Assembly: GCF_000372725.1 (NCBI RefSeq)
Contig: NW_005199045.1
Location: 142,785-206,784, forward strand
Direction of reading: 5' to 3'
Source: Emiliania huxleyi CCMP1516
Lineage: Eukaryota; Haptophyta; Isochrysidales; Noelaerhabdaceae
Length of the DNA stretch: 64,000 nt
Shown: positions 1-10,243 of the stretch, piece after piece
How the letters are laid out: each line of letters begins with the position of its first letter
Position numbering within the stretch: the stretch's first letter is position 1
The notes under the pieces: model-generated
What the model was told of the DNA's origin: nothing
The model's input: the letters and a program-made list of their open reading frames with translations, nothing else
The model's database searches: none
Made by a program: the position numbers and the translations under genes

Positions 1-169
1 AAGGACAGAAAGGACAACAAAAACAGAAAGGTACCGTCTGAAAGGTATTTTTATGCTCTATTGACTGGCGAAAAAATCCCCCCAAAATGTTTTCACAGCG
101 TGATTCACAGGTACTGTAAGCATGAGCGAAGCGTCTTGGGTCCGTGGTTGTGTTTTTGTACGTACGTAC

Positions 170-232
170 TTTAAGCTTACTGGGAGAAAAGAAACTGGCG
201 GGCGCTTGTTTCTCTCTTTTTGTATGAGCAAG
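170..232. repeat. Dispersed repeat, copy near 36.6 kb
   Basis: The stretch around the shared core CTTACTGGGAGAAAAGA recurs at about 36613-36662 with similar flanks (TTAGCTTACTGGG, then a TCTCTCT tract). It lies just before the probable FKBP start codon, so reading frames upstream of about 224 probably run through repeat DNA rather than coding sequence. Confidence 0.55.
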
Positions 233-3110
233 CACGGGAAGAGGTTAGTTTCAGTCTGGGCCACGAAAATGCTGCAGACGCGCTCCTGTGGCCGCCACGC
301 AGGGTGCTGGCGACCGCCGGCGAGGCTCAAGGCTGTCGCCTCGCTCAAGACGTCAGAGACTGTCGCAGCTCCCGTCGAGTCCTTCCCGTCATCCGGCGAG
401 CTCTGGGTGGAGATACTTCACTCGGGTGGTGCTGCACCGATCAGCCGCGGGGACGAGGTCGAGCTCCACTACGCCTGCCTCCTCGCTCGCTCCGCCTGCT
501 GCATGGACTCGTCGCGCTCCAAGCCGTGCAGCCGGCGAGAGCCGATGCGCGTCGAGGTTGGAAGCGGCCGGGTGGTCGAGGGGATGGATCGCGGCCTGTG
601 TCAGCTGGGGCTGGGCGACCTGGCTCGCATCCACGTGCCCGCGCGCCTTGGGTACGGAGACGAACTCGCCGGCCCGATCCCGCCCGGATCGGCCCTCGTC
701 TTTGAGGTTGAGGTTGTGCGAGTCAACGGCGCCGCCTGCGCCGGCCTGCCCACTCCGCTGCTGCGGCAGCTGCTCACGCTGCCTGCCATGCCGCCGCCGC
801 TCCGCGCCATCACGTCACCGCTCGTCCACGCCGAAGCGGCGCGCACCGCCGCCGCCGCCGCCGCCGCTTGCGCTGCCGGGCCCTCGAGCTGGTCCGGGTG
901 GGTGCGGCGGCTGCGCGGGCCTCTGCGGCCGTCGGAGGCGGCGCACTTCGAGCGCTTCTTCGCGGCGCGGCTCGGCAGCGAGGCCGCCGTCCCTAGCCGC
1001 GGGATGCGCCTCCTCCTATCCTAGCACTGGCGTGTACGCACCGGGTCTCTCCCCACCAATCAGTGCGATGCGGCGAGACTCTGCTCACGCGTTGAGCCGT
1101 CTGCCTCCCCCGCCTCTAGGCCGCACTCGAGGCTGCAGCTTCGCAGGCCGACTTTGGCGCCTCGCTGCTGCCCGGAGCGCTGCCCGTGCCTCGGGCGCCT
1201 CACGGGAGTGCGTGGGACGGCAAGGCGCCTCTCGTGCTGACCGGACCGCGAGCGGGATGGGCGCCGCGCGAGTGGGGCTGGGGGTGGTTCGGCGAGCGGC
1301 ACGGCGATGAGGCGGTCCTCTGCAAGCAGCGCGCGCCGATCTTCGACGAGGACGACTCCTCTCTCCTCCGCCCTCTTCGGCCACGCCGCGGCCTCCCCTT
1401 CACCCTCCCCGCCGCCTCCCCACAGGACCGCGGCGACTCGACGCTCATAGCAGAGTGCTCGCTGCGCGAGTGAGACGCGGCGCGGCGCGAGACCGCGGGC
1501 AAGGAGACGGCGCCGAAGATCGGCTCCGTCGCCGTGTAGGTATATGCGGTACGCCGAGGAGATGGAGACTGCGCCGGAGGAGCTGCCTCTCCTCTACATG
1601 AATGGATGGGACTTGTTCGAGTCGCACCCGTGCTTGTGGGACGCGTCGATCGATCAGATCCCGGGAAGCATCACCAACTTGTCGACGGCAGCTGCGCCTC
1701 CTCCCCTTCCGCCGCTCCCGCCACGCTCTTCAACTCCCCAGTTTCCGCCTCCGCCTCCGCCTCCGCCTCCGCCTAACCCCTCAGCTGACGCCTCTTCCCG
1801 CCACCTCCCGCCGTTGCCACCCGCAGGCGGCCTACGTGGCGATGCACAAGCGATTCCGCCTAGGCGGCGACTCGCTCGAGTATGCGACGGGCAAGGCGCT
1901 TCCTAGACACCTCCCCAGACACCTCCCCAGACACCTCCCCAGACACCTCCCCAGACACCTCCCCAGACACCTCCCTAGACACCTTCCCAGACACCTTCCC
2001 AGACACCTCCCCAGACACCTTCCCAGACACCTTCCCAGACACCTCCCTAGACGCTCCCTAGACGCTCCCTAGACGCTCCCTAGACGCTCCCTAGACTCGA
2101 GTGCGCGTGACGGGCGAGGCGCGGCAGCGACGCCAGCTTCCACCTGGTTGCCCTGGGGGCACGCCTGCAACACGTCCACGACACGTCCACGACACGTTCA
2201 CGGCGTGACCACAGGTGCGGCAGCTGTGCAAGGTCTTCATCGGCTGCCGCGGCGCCATCACGCGCATGCACGCCCTCGACGCGGCGCAAGAAGGGGCGAG
2301 GGTGGCGCACGCCCGTGACATGTCCGAGACATTTCCCACAGGCATACCGACAACCACCGCGCCCACGCGTGGCTCTCACAGCTGCACGGCGACGAGCCGT
2401 GCTTCGCCGCACCGCCGCGGCCGTGGGCCGCGCCGGCCTCACACGCGCCCTTGTGAGCAGGCCACAAGCTGTACGTCGCCGCGCCGCCGGGCGAGGGGAG
2501 GCGGATACACCCGCGGAGGCCGGGAGGCGGCGGGAGGCTGCCGCGGCTCGATCCCCTGGACGCGTCGCAGAGGGCGGCGCCGCAGCACGCCGGCGTGGAG
2601 CTGTGGGCGACCGTGCTCAGCCCCGGCGAGACGATCGTGCTTCCCGAGGGGTGGTGGCACTACGCCGCCTCCCTCTCCCCCACAGTCACGCTGATGTGCA
2701 ACTTTTGGGACCAGAGCAACGTGCGCGCGGTGGAGGATATCTTCACCGAGCAAGCCGCGCGCGCGCTCGACGAGCAGCGGCGCGAGGCGGCCGCCAAGGC
2801 CGCGAGCGGCGCCGGCCCGCCCGTCGCCGCGGTCTCCGCCGCCACCTCGAGTGCAGAGCGCCCGATCGGCGCTGGCGAGCCTCGACTCTACCGCGTCGTC
2901 CACGCGCCGTTTGTCTACTTGCGCGCCGCGCCCAGCACGGAGGCGCCGATGCTTGGAATCGCGCGCAAGGGCGCGACCGTCGAGGCGGACGCGATGCGCG
3001 ACGGCTGGCTCCGCCTAGCGGAGCCGTGCAAGGGCGGCGGGTGCGGGTGGGTCCTGGAGCATGGGGGCCGCATGGGGCTGGGGAAGCTTCTTGAGCCGAC
3101 TCAGGAGTGA
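224..3110 (+). CDS. FKBP-JmjC-SH3-like fusion protein (multi-exon)
   Basis: Deduced exons 224-988, 1120-1325, 1540-1693, 1827-1883, 2215-2267, 2342-2388 and 2461-3110, all phase-compatible, giving about 643 residues. Residues about 65-167 are an FKBP peptidyl-prolyl isomerase domain (GDEVELHY, VEGMDRGL, ARLGYGD, FEVEVV). Residues about 256-520 are a JmjC/cupin domain: AWDGKAPLVLTGP near its start, FIGCRGAITRMHTD carrying the HxD iron ligands (about H413, D415), HAWLSQLHGHK, and the third ligand in GWWH (about H494). JmjC enzymes of this type are Fe(II)/2-oxoglutarate hydroxylases or demethylases. The C-terminus (about 565-640) resembles a bacterial-type SH3 domain (VYLRAAPS, GWLRLAE, GWVLEHG). 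Several introns are GC-AG; 1694-1826 and 1884-2214 are the least certain. The start could also be 269. The join at 989-1119 is inferred: without it this would be an FKBP gene ending at 1024 and a JmjC gene lacking a start codon. Confidence 0.65.
1907..2094. repeat. 12-bp minisatellite inside an intron
   Basis: About twelve head-to-tail copies of ACACCTCCCCAG (variants CCCTAG, CTTCCCAG), followed by four 11-bp units ACGCTCCCTAG. The array sits in the JmjC-gene intron at about 1884-2214. Each unit is pyrimidine-rich and ends in CAG or TAG, so each looks like a 3' splice site. Confidence 0.9.
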
Positions 3111-3352
3111 GTCGCTCGCGTGTCGGTGAAAATACAGACACACCGTCAATACACAAAATGCCTTGCCGATCCTAGAGCTAGAGAGATGACTCCCCCGCGG
3201 GAAATTACACGTGAACTGTGGTTGCACACCGCGCACAGAGTCTGCGAGCCAACGTACGGGCCGGCGCAGCGCAGGAGTCCACCCCCCCCCCCCCCACTCC
3301 TCGACGACTCCAATAAGGGCACGCCCTTCTGTACAAAGAGCCCACTCCGGCA

Positions 3353-3679
3353 TCACTGCATCGAGAGCGGAACATTGCCCAGCTTTTTCGCTGCGGCCTG
3401 ACGCCGTTTGAGCGCCTCGTCTGCGGGCGCCTGCTGCGAAAGTGGAGTGTTCCCAAAGGTGCGCGCCGCGGCCGGCGCGGCGGGCTCCGCGGGCGCGGGT
3501 GCACGGCCGGGCGCAGCAGCACGAGAGCGAAGGAGGACCTTCATGCAGAGGTAGACGAGCGTCGCGAGAGCCATGCCGAGCCACGGCGGACACTGCAGCA
3601 GCTTGCAGCAGTGCCAGGTCGCCATCGTGGCGGCTGGTGGCACGAGACGGCTCGCGAGCGACGGCATTCGGCGCGGCAA
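3353..3679 (-). CDS. Small single-pass membrane protein, unknown
   Basis: An uninterrupted 108-residue frame. I do not recognise a family. Residues about 33-48 are hydrophobic (GMALATLVYLCMKVLL) and look like one membrane segment. An Ala/Pro-rich linker follows, then two similar short motifs, FGNTPLSQQ and LGNVPLSMQ, the second at the C-terminus. A second ATG lies at codon 19. The repeated motif and membrane segment argue for a real gene, but composition alone could produce such a frame in this GC-rich DNA. Its 5' side abuts the first MITE at 3719. Confidence 0.4.
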   Translation of the reverse strand: MPRRMPSLASRLVPPAATMATWHCCKLLQCPPWLGMALATLVYLCMKVLLRSRAAAPGRAPAPAEPAAPAAARTFGNTPLSQQAPADEALKRRQAAAKKLGNVPLSMQ

Positions 3680-3718
3680 CGGCTTCCGCGTTGTTCGATT
3701 TTCTTCTTTGCCCCTCCC

Positions 3719-4295
3719 TTAACCCTTTCAGGCCCACATTTCGAGCGTGTGAACAGCAGCTCCTGAGAACGGCGCCGCAGGCGCCTGTTGATAGGTCCAG
3801 GTGATAGCCCTGGATGGGCAATGCATTCGCCTACCTGGGCCTCAGATCGCCCGACCGCGTCCCGGTGCTCTGTCTGTGGTCGGATTTGTGACGCCGCCGC
3901 ACCGCGCCGCGGCCGGGGGCCCGCCGGAGGACGAGGATGGCCGTGACGGACCGGGACGAGCTCTGGGAGGTTCAGTGTCAGTGAGTATATTGTAGAGACC
4001 GACCATGTGCACAATATTTTGACTGAGAGCTAAGCCAGGGGAGGCGATGCCGGGGCCGTACAGCAGCTTGATGGTGCTTCGCCGGCGTAGAAGCGGCCGC
4101 GGAGGGCTCCGGGTGCCTGAAAAAGACGGATTTACGTGGGCTGTGGGAGATTTACTGTCGACTCAAACGACACTGTGCCGTGATCCTCTCATATATGGCT
4201 AAATAATTGACCGAGCCGTTTTAAAGTTCCACCCGCTACGACTGGAGATATATCGAGATTTGTTCTCCAGGAACGTTATGGCGCGAAAGGGTTAA
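3719..4295. mobile_element. piggyBac-like MITE, copy 1
   Basis: Bounded by TTAA at 3719-3722 and 4292-4295, with terminal inverted repeats reading CCCTTT inward from the left and AAAGGG at the right. TTAA duplication and CCC-starting ends are the hallmark of piggyBac elements. The 569-bp interior carries no transposase frame, so this is a non-autonomous copy. It shares its right TTAA with copy 2. Confidence 0.85.
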
Positions 4296-4872
4296 CCCTT
4301 TTACGAACACATTTCGAGCGAGTGAAAACCAACTCCTGAGCACGGCGCCGCAGGCGCCTGTTGATAGGTCCAGGTGATAGCCCTGGATGGGCAATGCATT
4401 CGCCTACTTGGGCCTCAGATCGCCCGACCGCGTCCCGGTGCTCTGTGGTCGGATTTGTGACGCCGCCGCACCGCGCCGCGGCGGCCGGGGGCCCTCCGAG
4501 GACGAGGATGGCCGTGACGGACCGGGACGAGCTCTGGGAGGTTCAGTGTCAGTGAGTATATTGTAGAGGCCACCCATGTGCACAATATCTTGACTGACTG
4601 AGAGAGCTAAGCCAGGGGAGGCGATGCCGGGGCCGTACAGCAGCTTGATGGTGCTTCGCCGGCGTAGAAGCGGCCGCGGCGGGCTCCGGGTGCCTGAAAA
4701 AGACGGATTTACGTGGGCTGTGGGAGATTTACTGTCGACTCAAACGACACTGTGCCGTGATCCTCTCATATATGGCTAAATAATTGACCGAGCCGTTTTA
4801 AAGTTCCACCCGCTACGACTGGAGATATATCGAGATTTGGTCACCATGACCACTATGAAGCAAAAGGGTTAA
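4292..4872. mobile_element. piggyBac-like MITE, copy 2 (tandem)
   Basis: Near-identical to copy 1 and in the same orientation, running from the shared TTAA at 4292-4295 to TTAA at 4869-4872, with ends CCCTTTT and AAAAGGG. Small indels separate the copies (for example GCGGCGGCC versus GCGGCC near 4480, and an extra GACT near 4595). No coding capacity. Confidence 0.85.
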
Positions 4873-4986
4873 GTGCGATAATGTAGTCCCCACAATCGCT
4901 GTCGTGGGATCGCTTGTCATGTGAGAGAGTGCGTTGTGTTCTTGTTTTGTATCCGCTTTCTCTTCCACACAGGTGTGTATTATTTT

Positions 4987-5280
4987 TGCTTGGCCGGACC
5001 TCATGCCGGGGTAGGTAGGGTAGGTCTGGGCCCTCCCGTCGGGGTTTTCCCTGTTTTCACGCCGGAATTGTCACAGCAGAAAAAGAAATCTTCCGCGGAA
5101 ATCACGATGTCAACCACCCTCCCCAAGTCGTTGATCTGGTGCTTGTAGGGCTTGAGAGTGGCCTGCCACGATGTCACAGGAAGGACTGTGGTTGCAGGAT
5201 AGTAGCACCAACCATCACCGTTTAGTTGGTATAGTACCCCACCTTCACCGATCCCGTGATTTCTTTTTTAGTTTCCCATA
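4987..5280 (+). repeat. Dispersed repeat R1, copy 1
   Basis: About 290 bp beginning GGACCTCATGCCGGGG and ending in a T-rich tract before TTTCCCATAAG. It matches 26927-27220 in the same orientation, with indels near the CAGCAG and GACAACAAC positions. No credible reading frame. The rest of 4873-5557 holds only T/C-rich sequence and a CATACC-rich stretch (5280-5405). Confidence 0.85.
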
Positions 5281-5557
5281 AGACCATACCCCCCCGCCTC
5301 TGGCAGACCTGCTTGGGGTATGGTAGGGCTAGTCTTGGGCGGTCAGGACCATACGCCCCCCCCCCCTCCCCCTTTGGGCCGCCGAGGCTACCATACCATA
5401 CCCCGGAAAAAGTTGGAACCCAGCCATTCCATCAAAAAGAATTTAAACCCTCGAAAAGAATTACGCTCCTTGTGAATAATATGACTCGAGGGCTGACCAG
5501 CGGGCTCAGAAACGTTTTCTGACCGAAGGGCTGCCAAGACAGGTCCGGACGCGTCCC

Positions 5558-7290
5558 ATGTCGTCATTGTCGATCCTTCCCAGCCTCTCCGCCGGCCGTG
5601 CTGTTTTGCCCGCGGCCGCGCGGCTACTTCCGCTGGCGTCACGACTCGCATCTACGGGCGTGCTTCGCCGCGCCACTACGTCGGCGCCACGCAATATTTC
5701 AACCACCTCAGGCTCCTCCGGCCGGACCACTCGGGCCGGCGCTGGCGCCCTCTCGACCGGTGCGCCGTCATTCGGCGGTGGCTATCGCGGCGGCCGGTGC
5801 AACTTCTCGTCCGGCTCCTCGTCATCCTCCTTTGGCGGCAGCATCCCAAACATCTCCGACATTCCGGCGCCGTCGGCCTCGCTCGTCGCCGCGGCTGTCG
5901 TCGGCGCCTCCGCTCTCTACCTGGCCAAGCGGGCGGTGCTGATGACGGACGCCGGAGTTACGTACGTCGTCCAGAACAATCTGACCGGCCAGCTTGACGT
6001 GCACACAGAGCCAGGCATCCACTACATAGTGCCCTTCTTCTCCACGGTGACGGACTACAAGCAAGTCATCACGTCGACATTCGAGGCTGACGAGGCCGTC
6101 ATCGCCCGCTTCGCCGACACGTACGTCGGGATGATCCCCGTCACCTTCCGCTTCAAGCTGCCCGCCGACCCGGAAGGCGTGCGCAAGATGCACCGCGAGT
6201 TCCGCTCCGAGACGAACCTGGTCAAGTCGCTGCTGATGCGGAACGCGTCGAACGTGACGGTGATCACGGCGACGCAGTACACCGGCGAGGAGTTCTTCCA
6301 GGGCGGCCTGAACCAGTTCAAGACCCAGCTCGCTGATCAGCTGCAGAATGGCATCTACCTCACCGAGCGCCGGCAGGTCGAGATCGAGCAGACCGACCTC
6401 GCGCCCGTCGGCTTGGCTTCCCCCGACGGCCCGGGCCCCAAGCTCGTGCGCGCCAAGCAGCTGGTGTGGAAGACGGTGCCCATTCTCCAGGACAATGGCG
6501 TGCCGCAGCGCGCCGAGAACCCGCTCTCCCAGTACGGCATCGACGTCACCCAAGTGCTGATTGGCGACCCGCGCCCCGAGCCCAATTTGGACCGGCTGCT
6601 GATGGACAAGAAGCGCCTCGTCGCCGAGCGCATCAAGACGGTGCAGGAACAGGAGACGTCCAAGGCGCAGGCGAACACCGAGCAGCTCAAGAAGGAGATC
6701 GAGCGCACGCGCGCGGTGCAGGACGCCCAACGCCAAAAGGAGCTGCGCACGATCGAGATGCAGCGCGAGGTCGTCGACGACGCGGGGGAGACACGCTCCA
6801 CTCTGCGCCCATTCTCTCCTGAGGTGTGGCGTTTGAGATTACGTAGGTCGACGTCGCGAAGCAGGTGGCGGAGCGCGAGACGATCGAGCAGCGCAAGCTG
6901 CAGGACCTCGCCGTGATCCAAAAGGAGAAGGAGCTCGCGATCGCGCGCGCCGAGCTCGACATCCAGAAGGCGAACGCAAGCGCGGCCCGGTTCCAAGCCG
7001 ACGCGATCGCCGCCAAGGGCAAGGCCGAGGCGGAGGTGCTGGCGGCCAAGTACAAGGCCAAGGCGCAGAACAAGGAGATCTTCCTGGCCGAGACGCAGCG
7101 CGACATGGCGACGGCGCTCTACTCCAACCTGAAGGACTTCACGGTCGAGATGCCGCAGAACGTCATCGTCGGCGCGGGCGGCGCCGACGGCGGCGGCGCG
7201 GGCAGGATGCCGTCGAATCTCGACGTGATCACGAGCTTCTCGGCGCTCGGCCTGATGGAGAAGGCGGTGAAGAGCAAGGCGGCGGCGTGA
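5558..7290 (+). CDS. SPFH/Band-7 (prohibitin-like) mitochondrial membrane protein
   Basis: Two exons, 5558-6769 and 6847-7290, joined by a 77-bp GT-AG intron in phase 0; 551 residues. The N-terminus (MSSLSILPSLSAGRA, then Ser/Arg/Thr-rich and free of acidic residues) looks like a mitochondrial presequence. A hydrophobic segment (SLVAAAVVGASALYLA) precedes the SPFH domain, recognisable from GVTYVVQNN, EPGIHYIVPFF, IPVTFRFKLP and ITATQYTGEEF. A long charged coiled coil follows (EQETSKAQANTEQLKKEIE into ETIEQRKLQDLAVIQKEKE). SPFH proteins form membrane-bound oligomeric scaffolds. The C-terminus is Gly-rich, then a short helix. The intron begins GTCGTCGACG and the next exon begins GTCGACGTCG, a partial direct repeat at the two junctions. 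Sequence after 7290 to about 7900 shows no gene. Confidence 0.88.
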
Positions 7291-7903
7291 GACCCAAGAA
7301 GGGGTGGAAGCCAAGGTTCAGCTCAAGGTTCCGCATGTTCATGTGATTGCTGACTCACATACCGTACGTACACTCGCTTGCTATTTTTTCGCTCCCCGCC
7401 ACAGCCCTGCGGGTCTTCATAGTAGACCGGAGGGCTACGACGCCTTTTCACACTCGCCAAGGGGCTGCATACCGTATTGTTGCGTCTTTCCAAAAAGAGT
7501 GGCTTAGCGTACCGTGTCGTGCGGCTGCTGCTGCTGACTCCTGACGACCCCCGCGAGGCCGAGGCCGGCACGGGACGACCGATCGCGACGGCCACCGAGC
7601 GACCACGCAGCCGTAATCACAGAATCTTCCCAACACTCCCTTCGGCGCGAGTGGTTAGGCTTGGACAGTAGGGTAGCACCAACCATCACTCGGGTATCTT
7701 ACCGGCCCTCGCCAACGCAGTGCTATCGGGAGCTGTTACCCATCTCCTCTCCGTTTTATTTATCTCCGCGCAAGACATAAAAGGGTGGCTAAGGGCTCTG
7801 CTCGCAAGGCGCCCGCGTCGCAGACGCGGTACCATTGACAAATCTGCAATACACCCCCACACGAACAAATAGCAAAATCCGAATACCGTGCAGAAACCAT
7901 GTG

Positions 7904-8284
7904 ATGTGGGCCGTGGACGGGGGCAAGCCTTCAGCTGGTGCCAAGATATGTTTTACGGGAGCACTGCAGCAACCACAGCCGGGGGCTATTGCAACACATA
8001 TGGAGAGCCTCCTGCGTGACCTCGGGGACGCGCGCGACGCCTGTAACAACCTGCCTTTTGACGATGCGCTGCGCGACAAGATAGCTACCGAACTGGATCG
8101 CTGCTCCGCCTCTCGAGCGCATGTTGGTGACGAAGCCGCCGGTCAAGAGGTGGGCGGAATTGGTCAGCCGGCAGAAGGATCCGTCCATCAAGACGCGTCG
8201 TCAGGCTGCGCTCACCGCCATGCTGCGCGTCGTCGACCGCCTCCCCGCTCGGGGGCCAAGCCAAGGTGCTGCGTACTCGAGTAG
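7904..8284 (+). CDS. Doubtful hypothetical protein
   Basis: An ATG-started frame in which the first 70 or so residues (MESLLRDLGDARDACNN, LRDKIATELDRC) look protein-like, after which the adjacent frame reads better (VKRWAELVSRQKD, RRQAALTAMLRVV). That pattern suggests a single-base shift or an unrecognised intron. No family recognised. It ends about 20 bp before the inserted element at 8315. It could be a gene fragment or chance. Confidence 0.2.
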   Translation: MWAVDGGKPSAGAKICFTGALQQPQPGAIATHMESLLRDLGDARDACNNLPFDDALRDKIATELDRCSASRAHVGDEAAGQEVGGIGQPAEGSVHQDASSGCAHRHAARRRPPPRSGAKPRCCVLE

Positions 8285-8306
8285 CCTTACTGTAGGAACC
8301 TTTCAT

Positions 8307-9192
8307 GCTCCAAGCTGAGGGAGGGTGTAGAGGATGTAGAGTGTAGAGCGCTGTAGAGCTGTAGAGATGTAGAGCGCTCTGGAGCGCTGTAGAGCTGTAG
8401 AGCTCTACATCCGCCGCGTGACGAGGCGCCTGCGTTGTAGAGCGATGTAGAGCGCGATTTTGTTGTAGAGTTTGTTGTAGAGGCTCTACAGCCAAACCGC
8501 CGGGAAGGCAGTGACTCAAAGAGGTCGAGCCGCGCTAATGGGGTGTCTCCGAGCTTAGTGAAGCTCTGATGGACAGCCCTGACTATCCCTGACACACAGA
8601 GAGTCCCTCTGACGGCACACAACACCCTATAACTGCGTCATGACCAGCCTGCCATGTGTCGCCGGTGCCGCATTCGTCGCTGTGCTTCTTTAGCAGGCGG
8701 TGGACTGTCGGCTGCGAGGACGGTCGCATTTGCGCGAGGCGAGGCGAGCATTCAGACGCGTTGCATGCGCCATGACTCGCGCCAGCGCGTGCGGGAGCTC
8801 CTGGCTGAGCGTTGAGTCCAGGCGAGTTGCGCTGGCCACTATCGCTACGCCGAGCCGAGCTGACGCGCCGAGGCGCCGGCCAGTCGCAGCCGTGAGGCAT
8901 GCCATAGCAGCAGAGGCACCTGCCACCCATTGGGCGGGCAGACAGAAGGCCAGGGCAGCACTGGCAAGTGCAACGCGCCTCATGTCGGAGAGCGACCGTG
9001 GGTCGTTCGCCGCTTATGATGTAGAGTTTGTGTAGAGATTTCACGTTGTAGAGCGCCTCTACATCGCTCTACAACGCAGGCGCCTCGTCACGCGGCGGAT
9101 GTAGAGCTCTACAGCTCTACAGCGCTCTCCAGCTCTACAGCTCTACAGCGCTCTACACTCTACATCCTCTACACCCTCCCTCAGGCTCCAAG
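8307..9192. mobile_element. 870-bp TIR element with 8-bp target duplication
   Basis: The element spans 8315-9184 and is flanked by perfect 8-bp direct repeats GCTCCAAG (8307-8314 and 9185-9192). The terminal inverted repeats are about 135 bp, starting CTGAGGGAGGGTGTAGAGG at both ends and built largely of TGTAGAGC-type sub-repeats, then CCGCCGCGTGACGAGGCGCC. An 8-bp duplication fits the hAT class; the terminal bases are not a typical hAT end. The core (about 8465-9050) has no transposase frame, so the copy is non-autonomous. Confidence 0.85.
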
Positions 9193-9847
9193 GTGACGCA
9201 GCCAGCCCCATCCGCCCCCCTTGCACAGACTCTTCCCGCTTGACTGAAACCAGAGGGGTGAGGAACCACCCCGACCCAGTTAATGGCGCGTCGGGGCCAG
9301 CGCCTTCAAATGCGCCCCAACCCTCCACTGCTGCCGCCTCATCCTGCGCTGCCACCGGTGCGCGCCGGCTCGAGGCTTTCCGGGCACACGAGGACACAAG
9401 GCGGCAACGTCTGCCCACTGTCCGCGCAGGTGTGCGGCGCTCGTCGAGATTGACGGCAGGGCGTTGGGCTCGGCGGCGATGTTGGAGGGTGCGCGTGCGG
9501 GTGAGGCGTCCGCGGGTGAGGCGTCCGGCCGCTAGTGTGCGCACCCTCGAGCCGTCACGACCCCGACCGTCAGCTTCTCTGCGTGAATATGTGTGGCTAG
9601 CGTGCTTCCACTGCGCGCCCGCGCCTGCGGCGCCGCCGCGGCTCCCCACCCTTTTGCGCAGCAACACCTTAAACTTTTCAGGCCCTCCAAATTCGGGTCG
9701 GAGCGTAGCGGAGTGGGCCCCGAGTTTGAAAAGGGCGACGGACGCTTGCGTCCTAGCCTCCAACAACGCCTCCCCGGCGCAGAGGGGCCCCCGGAGGGAT
9801 GCACAACCGACTCACGCCACGCCGCTTGCGGCGGTCCTCTTCCCAGC

Positions 9848-10052
9848 TCCGCTGAGCACTTGGAGCACTTGGAGCACTTGGAGTGCAGTCAGTAACCGCA
9901 CATCCAGGGCCGGGGAGCTAAGAAGCGCACCCAGCGGGCCGGATGATTGGCATCGTGAACGCCGCACTTGGAGCACTTGGAGTGCAGTTATCAGCCTCAC
10001 ATCCAGGGCCGGGGAGCTGAGAAGCGCACCAAGCGGGCCGGATCGGCATCGA
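9848..10052 (+). repeat. Tandem pair of dispersed repeat R3
   Basis: Two copies (about 9876-9954 and 9975-10050) of a unit containing CTTGGAGTGCAGT, CCAGGGCCGGGGAGCT and AAGCGCACC followed by GCGGGCCGGAT. Short GAGCACTTG repeats precede them. The same unit occurs in reverse orientation at about 32565-32660 and 53272-53372, and in part at 39727-39762. The remaining DNA of 9193-10243 shows no convincing gene despite long open frames on both strands. Confidence 0.8.
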
Positions 10053-10243
10053 TTTAGCCCACGTTATTTATTTAGCTGCGCGCTGCCGTGCTCCACCCTC
10101 GCCGGGCGGGCGGCGGGCGCCGGCGACGGGGAGCAGGGCACGCTGCGCATCGCGGGCGCGGTGCGCGGCCCGTCTCCGTCCGAGCGGCCGGCCGGCGACA
10201 CCTCTCGCAAGTACGTCTCAGGCGACCACTTCCGGCCTCTAGG

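Noticed and set aside
1907..2094. CRISPR-like array
   Set aside because: The units are contiguous 12-mers without spacers; this is a minisatellite in an intron.
5822..6736. 304-residue minus-strand frame opposite the SPFH gene
   Set aside because: Antisense of a well-supported coding exon.
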